NCBI RefSeq assembly: GCF_900105495.1
Contig: NZ_FNTF01000002.1
Location: 1,959,501 to 2,023,500, forward strand
Origin: Pseudomonas frederiksbergensis
Lineage (GTDB): Bacteria > Pseudomonadota > Gammaproteobacteria > Pseudomonadales > Pseudomonadaceae
Direction: 5' to 3'
Length of the DNA stretch: 64,000 nucleotides
Shown here: positions 8,803-17,940 of the stretch, piece by piece
Position numbering within the stretch: the stretch's first letter is position 1
Layout: every line of letters begins with the position of its first letter
Position numbers and translations under genes: made by a program
Notes under the pieces: generated by a model
Databases searched by the model: none
Seen by the model: only the letters and a program-made list of their open reading frames with translations
What the model was told of the DNA's origin: nothing

Positions 8803-9783
8803 TTATGCCGCGCCGTCGAGGAACTGCTCGGCGTAGTGGCAAGCCACCTGGCGGCCATCGAGCAGGCGCAGGGCCGGCTCTTCAGTGCTGCAACGCTCGG
8901 TCGCGTACGGGCAGCGCTTGTGGAAAGCGCAGCCGGACGGCGGGTTCAACGGATTAGGCAACTCGCCGACGATCTTGATTTTCGGCTTGTTCGGGTCCGG
9001 GTGAATGGTCGGGGTGGCCGACAGCAGCGCCTGGGTGTACGGGTGCAGAGGACGCTCGTAGATGTCGTTCTTCGGGCCCATTTCCACCGGGCGACCGAGG
9101 TACATCACCATCACGTCATCGGCGACGTGCTGCACCACCGCCAGGTTGTGGGAGATGAACACGTAGGCGGTGTTGAACTCTTGCTGCAAGTCCATGAACA
9201 GGTTCAGCACCTGTGCCTGAATGGACACGTCCAGCGCCGAGGTCGGTTCATCCGCGACCAGCACTTTGGGTTGCAGCATCATCGCGCGGGCCAGGGCGAT
9301 CCGCTGGCGCTGACCGCCGGAGAACATGTGCGGATAACGCTGGTAGTGCTCAGGTCGCAAGCCCACCTGCTTCATCATCGCCTGCACTTTCTCGCGACGT
9401 TCGGCGGCGCTCAGGTTGGTGTTGATAAGCAATGGCTCGGCCAGTTGGTCACCGACCTTTTGCCGTGGGTTCAGCGACGCGTACGGGCTCTGGAACACCA
9501 TCTGCACGTCTTTGCGCAGTTGTTTGCGTTGAGCCTTGTCAGCGCCGGCGACTTCCTGCCCGGCGATTTTCAAGGAGCCGGAGGATGGCTCTTCGATCAG
9601 CGTCAGGGCGCGGGCGAGAGTGGATTTGCCACAGCCCGATTCGCCGACGACAGCGAGGGTCTTGCCGGCTTCCAGCTCAAACGACACACCGTTCAAGGCG
9701 CGTACGGTTGCATGGCCTTTGAACAGGCCGCGGGACACTTCGTAGTGACGGGTCAGGTCGCGGGCGGTAAGTACGACGGCCAT
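8803..9783 (-). CDS. dppF: Dipeptide ABC transporter ATP-binding protein DppF
   Basis: This 326-residue cytoplasmic ATPase pairs with DppD to energise dipeptide import. It shows Walker A VGESGCGKST, signature SGGQRQRIALARA, Walker B VLVADEPTSALD, and the oligopeptide-transporter C-terminal domain with its cysteine cluster (SGCAFHKRCPYATERC). Its start codon overlaps the dppD stop by one base. It is the last gene of the dppBCDF operon. Confidence 0.93.
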   Translation of the reverse strand: MAVVLTARDLTRHYEVSRGLFKGHATVRALNGVSFELEAGKTLAVVGESGCGKSTLARALTLIEEPSSGSLKIAGQEVAGADKAQRKQLRKDVQMVFQSPYASLNPRQKVGDQLAEPLLINTNLSAAERREKVQAMMKQVGLRPEHYQRYPHMFSGGQRQRIALARAMMLQPKVLVADEPTSALDVSIQAQVLNLFMDLQQEFNTAYVFISHNLAVVQHVADDVMVMYLGRPVEMGPKNDIYERPLHPYTQALLSATPTIHPDPNKPKIKIVGELPNPLNPPSGCAFHKRCPYATERCSTEEPALRLLDGRQVACHYAEQFLDGAA

Positions 9784-10751
9784 TACGCCACCTCCTGATT
9801 CAGCGGGTAGAAGCAGCGGGCGAGGCTGTTGCTTTTCGGGTCAAGGGTTGGACGTTGCTGGCGGCAGTTGTCTTGCACGTACGGGCAACGAGGCGACAGC
9901 AGGCAACCTTGCGGGCGGTCGTAACGACCGGGAACGATGCCCGGCAACGTTGCCAGGCGGGTGGCGCCCAGGCTGTGTTCCGGAATCGCCTTGAGCAGTG
10001 CTTCGCTGTACGGGTGCGCCGGAATGTCGAACAGCTCAGGCACCTGACCCACTTCGACCGCTTGGCCGGCGTACATCACGCACACGCGCTGAGCGGTTTC
10101 GGCCACGACCGCGAGGTCGTGGGTGATCAGCACCAGGCCCATGTTCTGTTCTTTCTGCAACGCCAGCAGCAGGTCCATGATCTGCGCCTGAATCGTTACG
10201 TCCAGCGCGGTGGTCGGTTCGTCGGCGATCAGCAGTTTCGGTTCGCCGGCAATCGCCATGGCGATGGCAACACGTTGGCTCATACCACCGGACAGTTGAT
10301 GCGGGTAGGCGTCCATACGGCTGGCGGCGCCCGGGATCTCCACTTTTTCCAGCAGTTCGATGGCGCGCTTGCGGGCGTCCTTGCGGGACATTTTCAGGTG
10401 CAGGCGCAGCACTTCTTCGATCTGGAAACCGACGGTGTAGCTCGGATTCAGCGCGGTCATCGGGTCCTGGAAAACCATTGCCAGGTCTTTGCCGACGATT
10501 TGCCGACGCTGACGGTTGCTCAGCTTAAGCATGTTCTTGCCGTCGAAATTCAGGGCGTCGGCGGTGACGATCCCCGGATGTTCGATCAGGCCCATCAGCG
10601 CCATCATGGTCACGGACTTGCCGGAACCCGATTCGCCAACGATGGCCAGCACTTCGCCCTTGTCCACGGTGATGTCGAGGCCGTCGACCACCGGAACGGC
10701 GTTGGCGTCGCCGAAGCGAACGTTGAGATTCTTGATTTCTAACAGTGACAT
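9783..10751 (-). CDS. dppD: Dipeptide ABC transporter ATP-binding protein DppD
   Basis: This 322-residue ATPase subunit is the partner of DppF. Walker A (VGESGSGKS), signature [13 protein letters not shown], Walker B ([12 protein letters not shown]) and the C-terminal cysteine-containing OppD/F domain ([16 protein letters not shown]) are all present. The start [15 protein letters not shown] at 10751 is chosen over the in-frame upstream ATG because it has a GAGGAG ribosome site and matches family N-termini. It follows dppC with a 10-base gap. Confidence 0.93.
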   Translation of the reverse strand: MSLLEIKNLNVRFGDANAVPVVDGLDITVDKGEVLAIVGESGSGKSVTMMALMGLIEHPGIVTADALNFDGKNMLKLSNRQRRQIVGKDLAMVFQDPMTALNPSYTVGFQIEEVLRLHLKMSRKDARKRAIELLEKVEIPGAASRMDAYPHQLSGGMSQRVAIAMAIAGEPKLLIADEPTTALDVTIQAQIMDLLLALQKEQNMGLVLITHDLAVVAETAQRVCVMYAGQAVEVGQVPELFDIPAHPYSEALLKAIPEHSLGATRLATLPGIVPGRYDRPQGCLLSPRCPYVQDNCRQQRPTLDPKSNSLARCFYPLNQEVA

Positions 10752-10761
10752 TTGAATCTCC

Positions 10762-11673
10762 TCAGGCGGCGTTCTTGAGTTTCGGGTCCAGCGCATCGCG
10801 CAGGCCGTCGCCCATCAAGTTGATTGCCAGCACGCTGAGCAAAATGGTCAAACCAGGCAGACTGACGACCCACCAGGCGCGTTCAATGTAGTCGCGAGCC
10901 GAAGCCAGCATGGTGCCCCACTCAGGGGTTGGCGGTTGTACGCCAAGGCCGAGGAAGCCCAGTGCCGCGGCATCGAGAATTGCCGAAGAAAAACTCAAGG
11001 TAGCCTGAACGATCAGCGGCGCCATGCAGTTGGGCAGCACGGTGACGAACATCAGGCGTGGCAGACCGGCACCGGCCAGGCGCGCGGCGGTTACGTAGTC
11101 GCGGTTCAATTCGCCCATCACCGCGGCGCGGGTCAAGCGAACATAGGACGGCAACGAAACCACGGCGATGGCAATAATGGTGTTGATCAGGCCAGGGCCG
11201 AGGATGGCGACAATCGCCACGGCCAGCAGCAGGGACGGCAGGGCCAGCATGATGTCCATCAGACGCATGATGGTCGGGCCGAGCAAGCGCGGGAAGAACC
11301 CGGCGAACAGACCCAAGAGGATGCCCGGAATCAGCGACATCACCACCGACGACAAGCCGATCAGCAGGGACAGGCGCGAACCGTTGATCAGCCGCGACAG
11401 CAGGTCGCGACCCAGTTCGTCGGTGCCGAGCAGGAACTGGATTTGCCCGCCTTCCAGCCAGGACGGCGGGGTCAGCAGGAAGTCGCGGTATTGCTCGCTC
11501 GGGTCATGCGGTGCAACCCACGGCGCGAAGATCGCGCAGAAGATCACCAGCAGCATGAACATCAGGCCGGCGACGGCGCCTTTGTTCCTGGAGAACGCGT
11601 GCCAGAATTCTTTGTAGGGCGACGGATACAGCAGGCTTTGATCGACTGCTACCGGTGTAGTGAGAGTGGTCAT
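10762..11673 (-). CDS. dppC: Dipeptide ABC transporter permease DppC
   Basis: This 303-residue inner-membrane permease has an N-terminal OppC-type segment ([17 protein letters not shown]) and [17 protein letters not shown]. The ATPase-contact loop is [24 protein letters not shown], and the C-terminus ([16 protein letters not shown]) is typical of the family. The start [12 protein letters not shown] is preferred over the earlier in-frame ATG. It forms the channel together with DppB and lies 10 bases after the dppB stop. Confidence 0.92.
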   Translation of the reverse strand: MTTLTTPVAVDQSLLYPSPYKEFWHAFSRNKGAVAGLMFMLLVIFCAIFAPWVAPHDPSEQYRDFLLTPPSWLEGGQIQFLLGTDELGRDLLSRLINGSRLSLLIGLSSVVMSLIPGILLGLFAGFFPRLLGPTIMRLMDIMLALPSLLLAVAIVAILGPGLINTIIAIAVVSLPSYVRLTRAAVMGELNRDYVTAARLAGAGLPRLMFVTVLPNCMAPLIVQATLSFSSAILDAAALGFLGLGVQPPTPEWGTMLASARDYIERAWWVVSLPGLTILLSVLAINLMGDGLRDALDPKLKNAA

Positions 11674-11683
11674 GGTCTTGATC

Positions 11684-12694
11684 TCAGCGCTGATGACGGA
11701 TGCGTGGGTTGGCAAAGCCGTAGAGGATGTCCACCACGAAGTTGACCAGAATCACCAGGCAGGCGATTAACAGGATGCCGTTCTGCACCACGGGATAGTC
11801 CCGTGCGCCAATGGCTTCGATCAGCCATTTGCCGATGCCGGGCCAGGAGAAAATGGTTTCGGTCAGGACCGCACCGGCCAGCAATGTGCCGACTTGCAGG
11901 CCGACCACGGTCAGCACCGGAATCAGCGCGTTACGCAAACCGTGAACGAATACCACGCGCGATGGCGACAGGCCTTTGGCGCGGGCGGTACGGATGTAGT
12001 CTTCACGCAGCACTTCGAGCATCGAAGAACGGGTCATCCGCGCGATCACTGCCAGCGGGATGGTGCCGAGCACGATGGCCGGGAGGATCAGGTGATGCAG
12101 GGCATCGAAGAACGCCCCGACGTCATCGGCCAGCAGCGTATCGATCAGCATGAAACCGGTGCGCGGCTCGATGTCGTAGAGCAGGTCGATCCGCCCGGAA
12201 ACCGGGGTCCAGCCCAGGGACACCGAGAAGAACATGATCAGGATCAGGCCCCACCAGAAGATCGGCATCGAGTATCCCGCCAGGGAGATGCCCATCACCC
12301 CATGGTCGAACAGGGATCCTCGCTTGAGTGCCGCAATCACCCCGGCCAGAAGGCCCAGGATGCCGGCGAACAACAGCGCGGCCATGGACAGTTCCAGGGT
12401 CGCGGGGAATAGAGAGCTGAACTCGGTCCAGACGCTTTCGCGAGTACGCAGGGATTCGCCAAGGTCGCCGTGGGCCAACTTGCCGATGTAGTCCAGGTAT
12501 TGGGCATACAGCGGTTTGTTCAGACCAAGGCGTTCCATTGCCTGGGCATGCATTTCGGGGTCGACCCGACGTTCGCCCATCATCACTTCCACGGGGTCGC
12601 CTGGAATCATGCGAATCAACGCGAAAGTCAGCAAGGTGATGCCGAAGAACGTGGGGATCAATAACCCCAGTCGGCGGGCAATAAAACTAAACAT
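11684..12694 (-). CDS. dppB: Dipeptide ABC transporter permease DppB
   Basis: This 336-residue permease starts MFSFIARRLGLLIPTFFGITLLTF, the standard DppB beginning. It has six hydrophobic segments, and the EAA loop is DYIRTARAKGLSPSRVVFVHGLRNALIP. It is the first gene of dppBCDF and lies 74 bases downstream of a dppA-type gene, from which it is separated by a stable stem-loop. Confidence 0.93.
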   Translation of the reverse strand: MFSFIARRLGLLIPTFFGITLLTFALIRMIPGDPVEVMMGERRVDPEMHAQAMERLGLNKPLYAQYLDYIGKLAHGDLGESLRTRESVWTEFSSLFPATLELSMAALLFAGILGLLAGVIAALKRGSLFDHGVMGISLAGYSMPIFWWGLILIMFFSVSLGWTPVSGRIDLLYDIEPRTGFMLIDTLLADDVGAFFDALHHLILPAIVLGTIPLAVIARMTRSSMLEVLREDYIRTARAKGLSPSRVVFVHGLRNALIPVLTVVGLQVGTLLAGAVLTETIFSWPGIGKWLIEAIGARDYPVVQNGILLIACLVILVNFVVDILYGFANPRIRHQR

Positions 12695-12730
12695 CGTGTG
12701 GTGTACCTCATCAGCCGGTTAGGCGTGCCT

Positions 12731-12754
12731 GGCGCCCCTGGGATCAGGGGCGCC
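12731..12754 (-). other. Intercistronic stem-loop between dppA and dppB
   Basis: GGCGCCCCTG (12731-12740) and CAGGGGCGCC (12745-12754) form a perfect 10-bp stem with a 4-base loop. On the minus-strand transcript no U run follows, so it is unlikely to be a full terminator. In ABC importers such stems often stabilise the binding-protein message or limit read-through into the permease genes. Confidence 0.7.
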
Positions 12755-12768
12755 GGGAGTTTTCTTAT

Positions 12769-14364
12769 CTACTTCACCTGGGTGGTGGCGAAGTTATTAG
12801 TGGTGAGCGGGCTAATGTGATAGCCCTCTACGTTGTTACGCATTGCGGTGAACATACGGGTGTGCGCCATGCTGATCCATGGCTGGTCCTGATTGAAAAT
12901 CACCTGGGCTTGCTCATAGAGCGCTGCGCGTTCGGCCGGGTTTACTTTAGCCCTGGCTTCATCGATCAGCGCCTGGAACTTCTCGTTACACCAGCGTGCG
13001 TAGTTTTCGCCGTTTTTGGCGGCCTCGCAACTGAGCATAGGCGTCAGGAAGTTATCCGGGTCGCCGTTATCACCCGCCCATCCGGCAGACACCATGTCAT
13101 GTTCGCCATTTTTGGCGCGCTTGAGCATTTCGCCCCACTCCATGACGCGAATATCAATCTTGATCCCGACCTTGGCCAGGTCGGCCTGCATCATCTGCGC
13201 GCCGAGCATCGGGTTCGGGTTGGTTGGACCGCCGCCGTTACGGGTGAACAGGGTAAACGTAGTGCCATCCGGCACGCCGGCTTCCTTGAGCAAGGCGCGG
13301 GCCTTGTCCAGATCACGCGGTGGGTTCTTCAGGTCGTGGTTGTAGCCCAGCAGGGTGTCCGGGTACGGATTGACCGCCACGGTCGCATTGCCTTTGCCGA
13401 ATAGCGCGTTGACGTAGGCGGCCTTGTCGAAGGCGATGTCGATGGCTTTGCGTACGCGCACATCGCTCATGTATTTGTGCGAGGTGTTCATGGCGATGTA
13501 CGAGACGGTCATCGCGTTCAGTTCATCGACACTCAGTTTGGCGTCTTTCTTGATGCTCGGAATGTCATCTGGCTTGGGGTACAGCGCAATCTGGCATTCG
13601 TTGGCTTTCAGTTTTTGCAGGCGCACGTTGTTGTCGGTGGCGATGGCCAGGATCAGCGAATCAGCCGGTGGCTTGCCACGGAAGTAGTCCGCGTTGGCCT
13701 TGAAGCGGACTTGAGCGTCCTTGGCGTAACGCTGGAAAACGAACGGGCCGGTGCCGACAGGCTTGTTGTTCAGGTCGCCGGTCTTGTTGGCCTTGAGCAA
13801 CTGGTCGGCGTATTCGGCGGAGTAGATCGAGGAGAAGGCCATGGCGATGTCGGCCAGGAACGGCGCTTCGCGGCGGGTCAGGGTGAAGGTGACCGTGTTG
13901 TCGTCGATCTTCTCGACACTTTTGAGCAGTTCCTTGAAGCCCATGCTTTCAAAGTACGGGAAGCCCACGCTCGACAGTTTGTGCCACGGGTGATTCGGGT
14001 CCAGCTGACGCTGGAAGCTCCAGACCACGTCGTCGGCATTCATGTCACGGGTCGGCTTGAAGTAGTCGGTGGTGTGGAACTTGACGCCTTTGCGCAGGTG
14101 GAACGTGTAGGTCAGGCCGTCTTCACTGATGTCCCAGGAATCGGCCAGTGCCGGAATCACTTCTGTGGTGCCGGGCTTGAAGTCCGCCAGACGATTGAAG
14201 ATGGTTTCGGCCACCGCATCGGCGGTGACTGCAGTCGTGTACTGGACCATGTCGAAGCCTTCCGGACTGGCTTCGGTGCAGACCACCAGGGGTTTGGCCG
14301 AGACGCCGACGGCGACACTCAGCAACGCGGCTGCAATGGCCGCACGTAGGGGAAGCATTTTCAT
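12769..14364 (-). CDS. Periplasmic dipeptide-binding protein (DppA family), nearest to dppB
   Basis: This 531-residue solute-binding protein of the SBP_bac_5 family delivers di- and tripeptides to DppBCDF. It starts MKMLPLRAAIAAALL; cleavage is probably after VSA. The mature start is KPLVVCTEASPEGFD, the family motif. The domain core has GLTYTFHLRKGVKFH and GTGPFVFQRY, and the C-terminus has AGWAGDNGDPDNFL. It is one of three such proteins in this locus. By position it corresponds to the dppA copy directly upstream of dppBCDF in P. aeruginosa; exact orthology is inferred. Confidence 0.92.
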   Translation of the reverse strand: MKMLPLRAAIAAALLSVAVGVSAKPLVVCTEASPEGFDMVQYTTAVTADAVAETIFNRLADFKPGTTEVIPALADSWDISEDGLTYTFHLRKGVKFHTTDYFKPTRDMNADDVVWSFQRQLDPNHPWHKLSSVGFPYFESMGFKELLKSVEKIDDNTVTFTLTRREAPFLADIAMAFSSIYSAEYADQLLKANKTGDLNNKPVGTGPFVFQRYAKDAQVRFKANADYFRGKPPADSLILAIATDNNVRLQKLKANECQIALYPKPDDIPSIKKDAKLSVDELNAMTVSYIAMNTSHKYMSDVRVRKAIDIAFDKAAYVNALFGKGNATVAVNPYPDTLLGYNHDLKNPPRDLDKARALLKEAGVPDGTTFTLFTRNGGGPTNPNPMLGAQMMQADLAKVGIKIDIRVMEWGEMLKRAKNGEHDMVSAGWAGDNGDPDNFLTPMLSCEAAKNGENYARWCNEKFQALIDEARAKVNPAERAALYEQAQVIFNQDQPWISMAHTRMFTAMRNNVEGYHISPLTTNNFATTQVK

Positions 14365-14400
14365 CAAAGAACCCTCTGCAATCGGTTAAAAGGACAAAGC

Positions 14401-14434
14401 CAAACGGCCGATTCGTCACTGAATCAGCCGTTTG
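14401..14434 (-). terminator. Hairpin terminator after the OprD-family porin gene
   Basis: CAAACGGC-C-GATTC pairs with GAATC-A-GCCGTTTG across a 6-base loop, a 13-bp stem with one mismatch. It lies 11 bases downstream of the porin stop on the minus strand, between the porin and the next dppA gene. Confidence 0.65.
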
Positions 14435-14444
14435 GCAGGTGCAT

Positions 14445-15860
14445 TTACAGAATGTTGAACGGGATGGTGGTCACGAGACGGAACTCGTTGATGCTGCCAT
14501 CAGACTGGTTTTCGCTGGCGCGGTGAGCGGTGTAGGTCGCGCGCACAGTAGTGGCCTTGAGTGGGCCGCTTTGAATGGCGTACGAACTACCGATGCCGTA
14601 CTCGTAATGGTGTTCGCCATCCATCGTCTGCACGCTGGCGTAAGCGCCGCCTTTGTTGTGAGTGCCGTCGATGCCCCAGCCGCGAGCCTGGTAAATGTTG
14701 AATTTCAAGCCTGGTACGCCGTATTCAGCCATGTTCAGGCCGTAGGCGATCTGGAAGGACTTCTCGTTCGGGCCGTTGAAGTCCGACAGCAGGGAGTTGG
14801 CCAGGTAGATGCCGTTGGTTTCGTGCAGGTAGTCGAAGTACTCGTTACCGTTCACTTCCTGGTAGGAGAAGGTCAGGCTGTGGGCCTGGTGAGTCAGGCC
14901 GAGCGACAGGGAGTAGGTGTCGTTGTCGATCTCGCCCAGTACGGCTTTGCCTTCGTCGACGGTCTTGTAGTAGTTCAGGCCAGTGGTCAGGCTCAGAACC
15001 GAGCTGTCGCCCAGTACATGGCTGGCGCCGAAGTAGTACTGGTTCCACATGTCTTCGGCCTGGGTGCCCCACAGGCTGGTGGTCAGACTGGCGAATGGCT
15101 GGTAAGTGATACCAGCGGTGTTCACGTGATCGATTTCAATGATTTCGTCAGCGTATTCGGAGCGAAATTTACGCTGGCTTTGTTCAGTTCGTGGAGAGTT
15201 GCGGTCGAAGGTGGCCAAGTCAAAAGTCAGGTTTTCCAGCTCTTCGCTGTGCAGGGACACACCCTGGAAGCTCGAAGGCAGTGGACGGTTACCGATGACG
15301 TCCACTTGCGGGCTGCTGAAGTTCTGACGACCGGCGGTCAGGGTGGTGTTGGAGAAACGGGCCTTGACGTTGGCCAGGCCCAGTTTGCTCCACTGGCCAA
15401 CGGCGTCGCCACCTTCTTTAGTCAGAGTACGGTTATAGCCAGGCTTTGCACGGTCACCCGGTACACCACCGAAACGCGAGGCCAAGTCTTCGCGATCACG
15501 ATCCAGGGCGATGGCATTGTAAGCCGCGACTTCGGTGTTGAAACCGACAGTGCCTTGTGTAAAGCCCGAGTTGTACTTGACGATTGTGCCCTGGACCCAG
15601 TTGATGCGGCGGTCGGTGTCGACCAATGCACCGTTTTTGTTGTAGCTGAACTTGCTACCACGCTTCAGTTGCTCGTTCGCATACCAGTTACGCGTGCTCC
15701 CGGTGATCGATTGCCCTTCAACGAAGCCAGTGGCTTCACTCTGGGCACTTTTCTCTTTCACGGTAACCGGGGTGAACGCCTGGCTTTGGGTTTCTGCGTA
15801 CGCCGTGGCGGTTACGCTGCTGATGGCCAAGGCCAGTAACGCGGTGCTGCTCAGTTTCAT
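14445..15860 (-). CDS. opdP: OprD-family outer-membrane porin, probable dipeptide channel
   Basis: This 471-residue outer-membrane protein has a signal peptide MKLSSTALLALAISSVTATAYA. It then has the OprD pattern: an early FVEGQSITGSTRNWY segment, repeated amphipathic beta strands, FGGVPGDR near residue 130, and a terminal strand EFRLVTTIPFNIL. Set among three dipeptide-binding proteins and dppBCDF, it should bring peptides across the outer membrane, as proposed for P. aeruginosa OpdP. The gene symbol is by synteny; OprD paralogues are hard to separate by eye. Confidence 0.8.
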   Translation of the reverse strand: MKLSSTALLALAISSVTATAYAETQSQAFTPVTVKEKSAQSEATGFVEGQSITGSTRNWYANEQLKRGSKFSYNKNGALVDTDRRINWVQGTIVKYNSGFTQGTVGFNTEVAAYNAIALDRDREDLASRFGGVPGDRAKPGYNRTLTKEGGDAVGQWSKLGLANVKARFSNTTLTAGRQNFSSPQVDVIGNRPLPSSFQGVSLHSEELENLTFDLATFDRNSPRTEQSQRKFRSEYADEIIEIDHVNTAGITYQPFASLTTSLWGTQAEDMWNQYYFGASHVLGDSSVLSLTTGLNYYKTVDEGKAVLGEIDNDTYSLSLGLTHQAHSLTFSYQEVNGNEYFDYLHETNGIYLANSLLSDFNGPNEKSFQIAYGLNMAEYGVPGLKFNIYQARGWGIDGTHNKGGAYASVQTMDGEHHYEYGIGSSYAIQSGPLKATTVRATYTAHRASENQSDGSINEFRLVTTIPFNIL

Positions 15861-15941
15861 GGGTGAAGCTCCTTTTCTTTTTTTGATGCCGATCTTTTTT
15901 TGGTGATGCGGCTATTTGGTTTGGAACTCATTCAAGGCATC

Positions 15942-15953
15942 GCAAACGTTTGC
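15942..15953. promoter_or_regulatory. Perfect LacI-family-like palindrome upstream of the porin gene
   Basis: GCAAACGTTTGC is a perfect 12-bp palindrome with the central CG typical of LacI/PurR-family operators. It lies 82 bases upstream of the porin start codon and about 80 bases after the preceding dppA stop. The regulator is not encoded nearby. Confidence 0.4.
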
Positions 15954-16030
15954 TGTAGGCCGAATTGACGAATTACGGCAATGCGCTTGCGTGAGGGCGG
16001 AATCCGCCCCCAGCGTTTCTGGCTAATCGG

Positions 16031-17632
16031 TTACTTTTCTATGCTGACGCCCGAGAACACGTTACGACCGAACGGACTCACCTTGAATCCTTCGATTTTG
16101 GCGCTCAACGGCTGGTTGACCGTCGAGTGGGCGACTGGCGTAATCGGCACCTGCTGCTTGAGGTACTGCTGCGCTTGTTTGTAGAGCACGGTGCGCTGGT
16201 CGCGGTCGGTGACGACCTTGGCCTGCTTGATCAGCTTGTCGTAAGCCGGATCACACCACATGGAGTAGTTGTTGCCGCCAATGGCGTCGCAGCTGTAAAG
16301 CGTGCCGAGCCAGTTGTCCGGGTCCCCGTTGTCACCGGTCCAGCCGATCAGGCTGACGTCGTGCTCGCCATTCTTGGTGCGCTTGATGTACTCGCCCCAT
16401 TCGTAGCTGACGATCTTCACTTTGAGTCCGATCTTCGCCCAGTCAGCCTGGAGCATTTCGGCCATCAATTTGGCGTTCGGGTTGTAAGGGCGCTGAACGG
16501 GCATCGCCCATAAAGTGATTTCCGTGCCTTCCTTCACGCCGGCAGCCTTGAGCAGTTCCTTGGCTTTTTCCGGGTTGTAGGCGGCGTCTTTAATGGTCTC
16601 GTCGTAGGACCATTGGGTCGGTGGCATGGCGTTGACCGCCAGTTGACCGGCACCTTGATAGACGGCGTTGAGAATCCCTTGCTTGTTCACCGCCATGTCC
16701 AGCGCCTGGCGCACTTCGAGCTGGTCGAAAGGCTTGTGGCGCACGTTGTAGGCGATGTAACCGAGGTTGAAGCCGGGCTTCTCGATGAGCTTGAGTGCCG
16801 GGTCGTTCTTCAGCGCGGTCACGTCGGCAGGGCGCGGGTGCAGGGTGATCTGGCACTCGTTGGCCTTGAGCTTCTGCACCCGCACCGAGGCGTCGGTGTT
16901 GATGGCGAAAATCAGGTTCTCGAGTTTGACCCGACTCGGGTCCCAGTACTGCTTGTTGCCGGTGTAACGGATGTTGGAATCTTTCTGGTAGCTCTTGAAC
17001 ACGAACGGCCCGGTGCCGATCGGCTTCTGGTTGATGTCGCTCGGCTTGCCGTCGGCCAGCAGTTTGTCGGCGTATTCGGCGGACAGGATGGCGGCGAAGC
17101 TCATGGCGATGTTCTGGATGAACGCGGCGTCCACGCTGTTGAGCGTCATGACCACGGTCAGCGGCCCGGTCTTCTCGACCTTGGCGATGTTCTTGTTCAG
17201 GCTCATTCCGTTGAAATACGGGAACTCGGTCGGATAAGCCTTACGGAAAGGTTGCTGCGGATCGAGCATGCGATTGAACGTGAACAGCACGTCGTCGGCG
17301 TTGAAATCACGGGTCGGCGTGAAGTATTTGGTTGTATGAAACTTCACCCCTTCGCGCAGGTGAAAGGTGTACTTGAGGCCGTCCTCGGAAATATCCCAGC
17401 GGGTGGCCAGGCCAGGTACGACGTTGGTGGCGCCTTTTTCGAACTCTGCCAGTCGGTTGTACAACGGTTCGGCGGCGTCGTTATCGGTCGCGGTCGTGTA
17501 CTGCGCAGTGTCGAAGCCAGCGGGGCTGCCTTCGGAGCAGAACACCAGGCTGTTATTGGCGGCCTGGCTGATGGAAGTGACGGCCAGCAGGCCGGTGCCC
17601 AGCAATGCGGATAAAACCAAGGTATGGCGCAT
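16031..17632 (-). CDS. Periplasmic dipeptide-binding protein (DppA family), second paralogue
   Basis: This 533-residue SBP_bac_5 protein has a signal peptide ending SQAA and a mature start NNSLVFCSEGSPAGFD. The family core GLKYTFHLREGVKFH and IGTGPFVFKSYQKDSN is present, with C-terminal IGWTGDNGDPDNWL. It is closer to the protein encoded at 17941-19566 than to the one at 12769; they share long stretches such as ITLWAMPVQRPYNPNAKL. It lies upstream of the porin in the same direction. Confidence 0.92.
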   Translation of the reverse strand: MRHTLVLSALLGTGLLAVTSISQAANNSLVFCSEGSPAGFDTAQYTTATDNDAAEPLYNRLAEFEKGATNVVPGLATRWDISEDGLKYTFHLREGVKFHTTKYFTPTRDFNADDVLFTFNRMLDPQQPFRKAYPTEFPYFNGMSLNKNIAKVEKTGPLTVVMTLNSVDAAFIQNIAMSFAAILSAEYADKLLADGKPSDINQKPIGTGPFVFKSYQKDSNIRYTGNKQYWDPSRVKLENLIFAINTDASVRVQKLKANECQITLHPRPADVTALKNDPALKLIEKPGFNLGYIAYNVRHKPFDQLEVRQALDMAVNKQGILNAVYQGAGQLAVNAMPPTQWSYDETIKDAAYNPEKAKELLKAAGVKEGTEITLWAMPVQRPYNPNAKLMAEMLQADWAKIGLKVKIVSYEWGEYIKRTKNGEHDVSLIGWTGDNGDPDNWLGTLYSCDAIGGNNYSMWCDPAYDKLIKQAKVVTDRDQRTVLYKQAQQYLKQQVPITPVAHSTVNQPLSAKIEGFKVSPFGRNVFSGVSIEK

Positions 17633-17940
17633 GACGCTCCCTTTTCTCTTTCGCTAAGTGTTTTCAATGGTCCGCCGCCTCGTCCAGGGAGGTGGAGGTA
17701 TCACTGATCTCAAGCCATGACATCCAGCAATAACCGAGAGGCCACGCATGAACTGGTCAGAGCCCGACGGTATGAGCCGCGGGTCTGGCAGTAAATGCGT
17801 AGAGTCCTAAAGACTCGTAGGAAATGGCGACGCGTCCGACTCCGCTGCTGTAATACTCAGCGGAATTGGATGTAGGTTGTTTCCTACTTTCTCGGCAGAT
17901 AAAACAACGGCGACGTCAAAAACGTCGCCGTTGCAAATCC
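17633..17940. other. Intergenic region between two dppA paralogues
   Basis: This 308-base gap contains the terminator at 17906-17932 and otherwise no gene that I can support. It presumably carries the promoter of the dppA copy at 16031-17632, but no clear -35/-10 pair was recognised. Confidence 0.5.
17906..17932 (-). terminator. Rho-independent terminator after the third dppA paralogue
   Basis: AACGGCGACG (17906-17915) and CGTCGCCGTT (17923-17932) form a perfect 10-bp stem. On the minus strand a U-rich stretch (GTTTTATC) follows. It lies 9 bases after the stop codon of the gene at 17941-19566. Confidence 0.85.

Noticed and set aside
14439..15839. 466-codon frame antisense to the OprD-family porin, and similar long antisense frames over the dppA genes (for example 17866-19521)
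   Set aside because: The protein-like content is only V/Q/A-rich shadow translation; the opposite strand encodes recognisable proteins with signal peptides.
15995..16009. GGGCGG-AAT-CCGCCC as terminator of the dppA gene at 16031
   Set aside because: The stem is only 6 bp with a 3-base loop and no U run on the minus strand, which is too weak to call.
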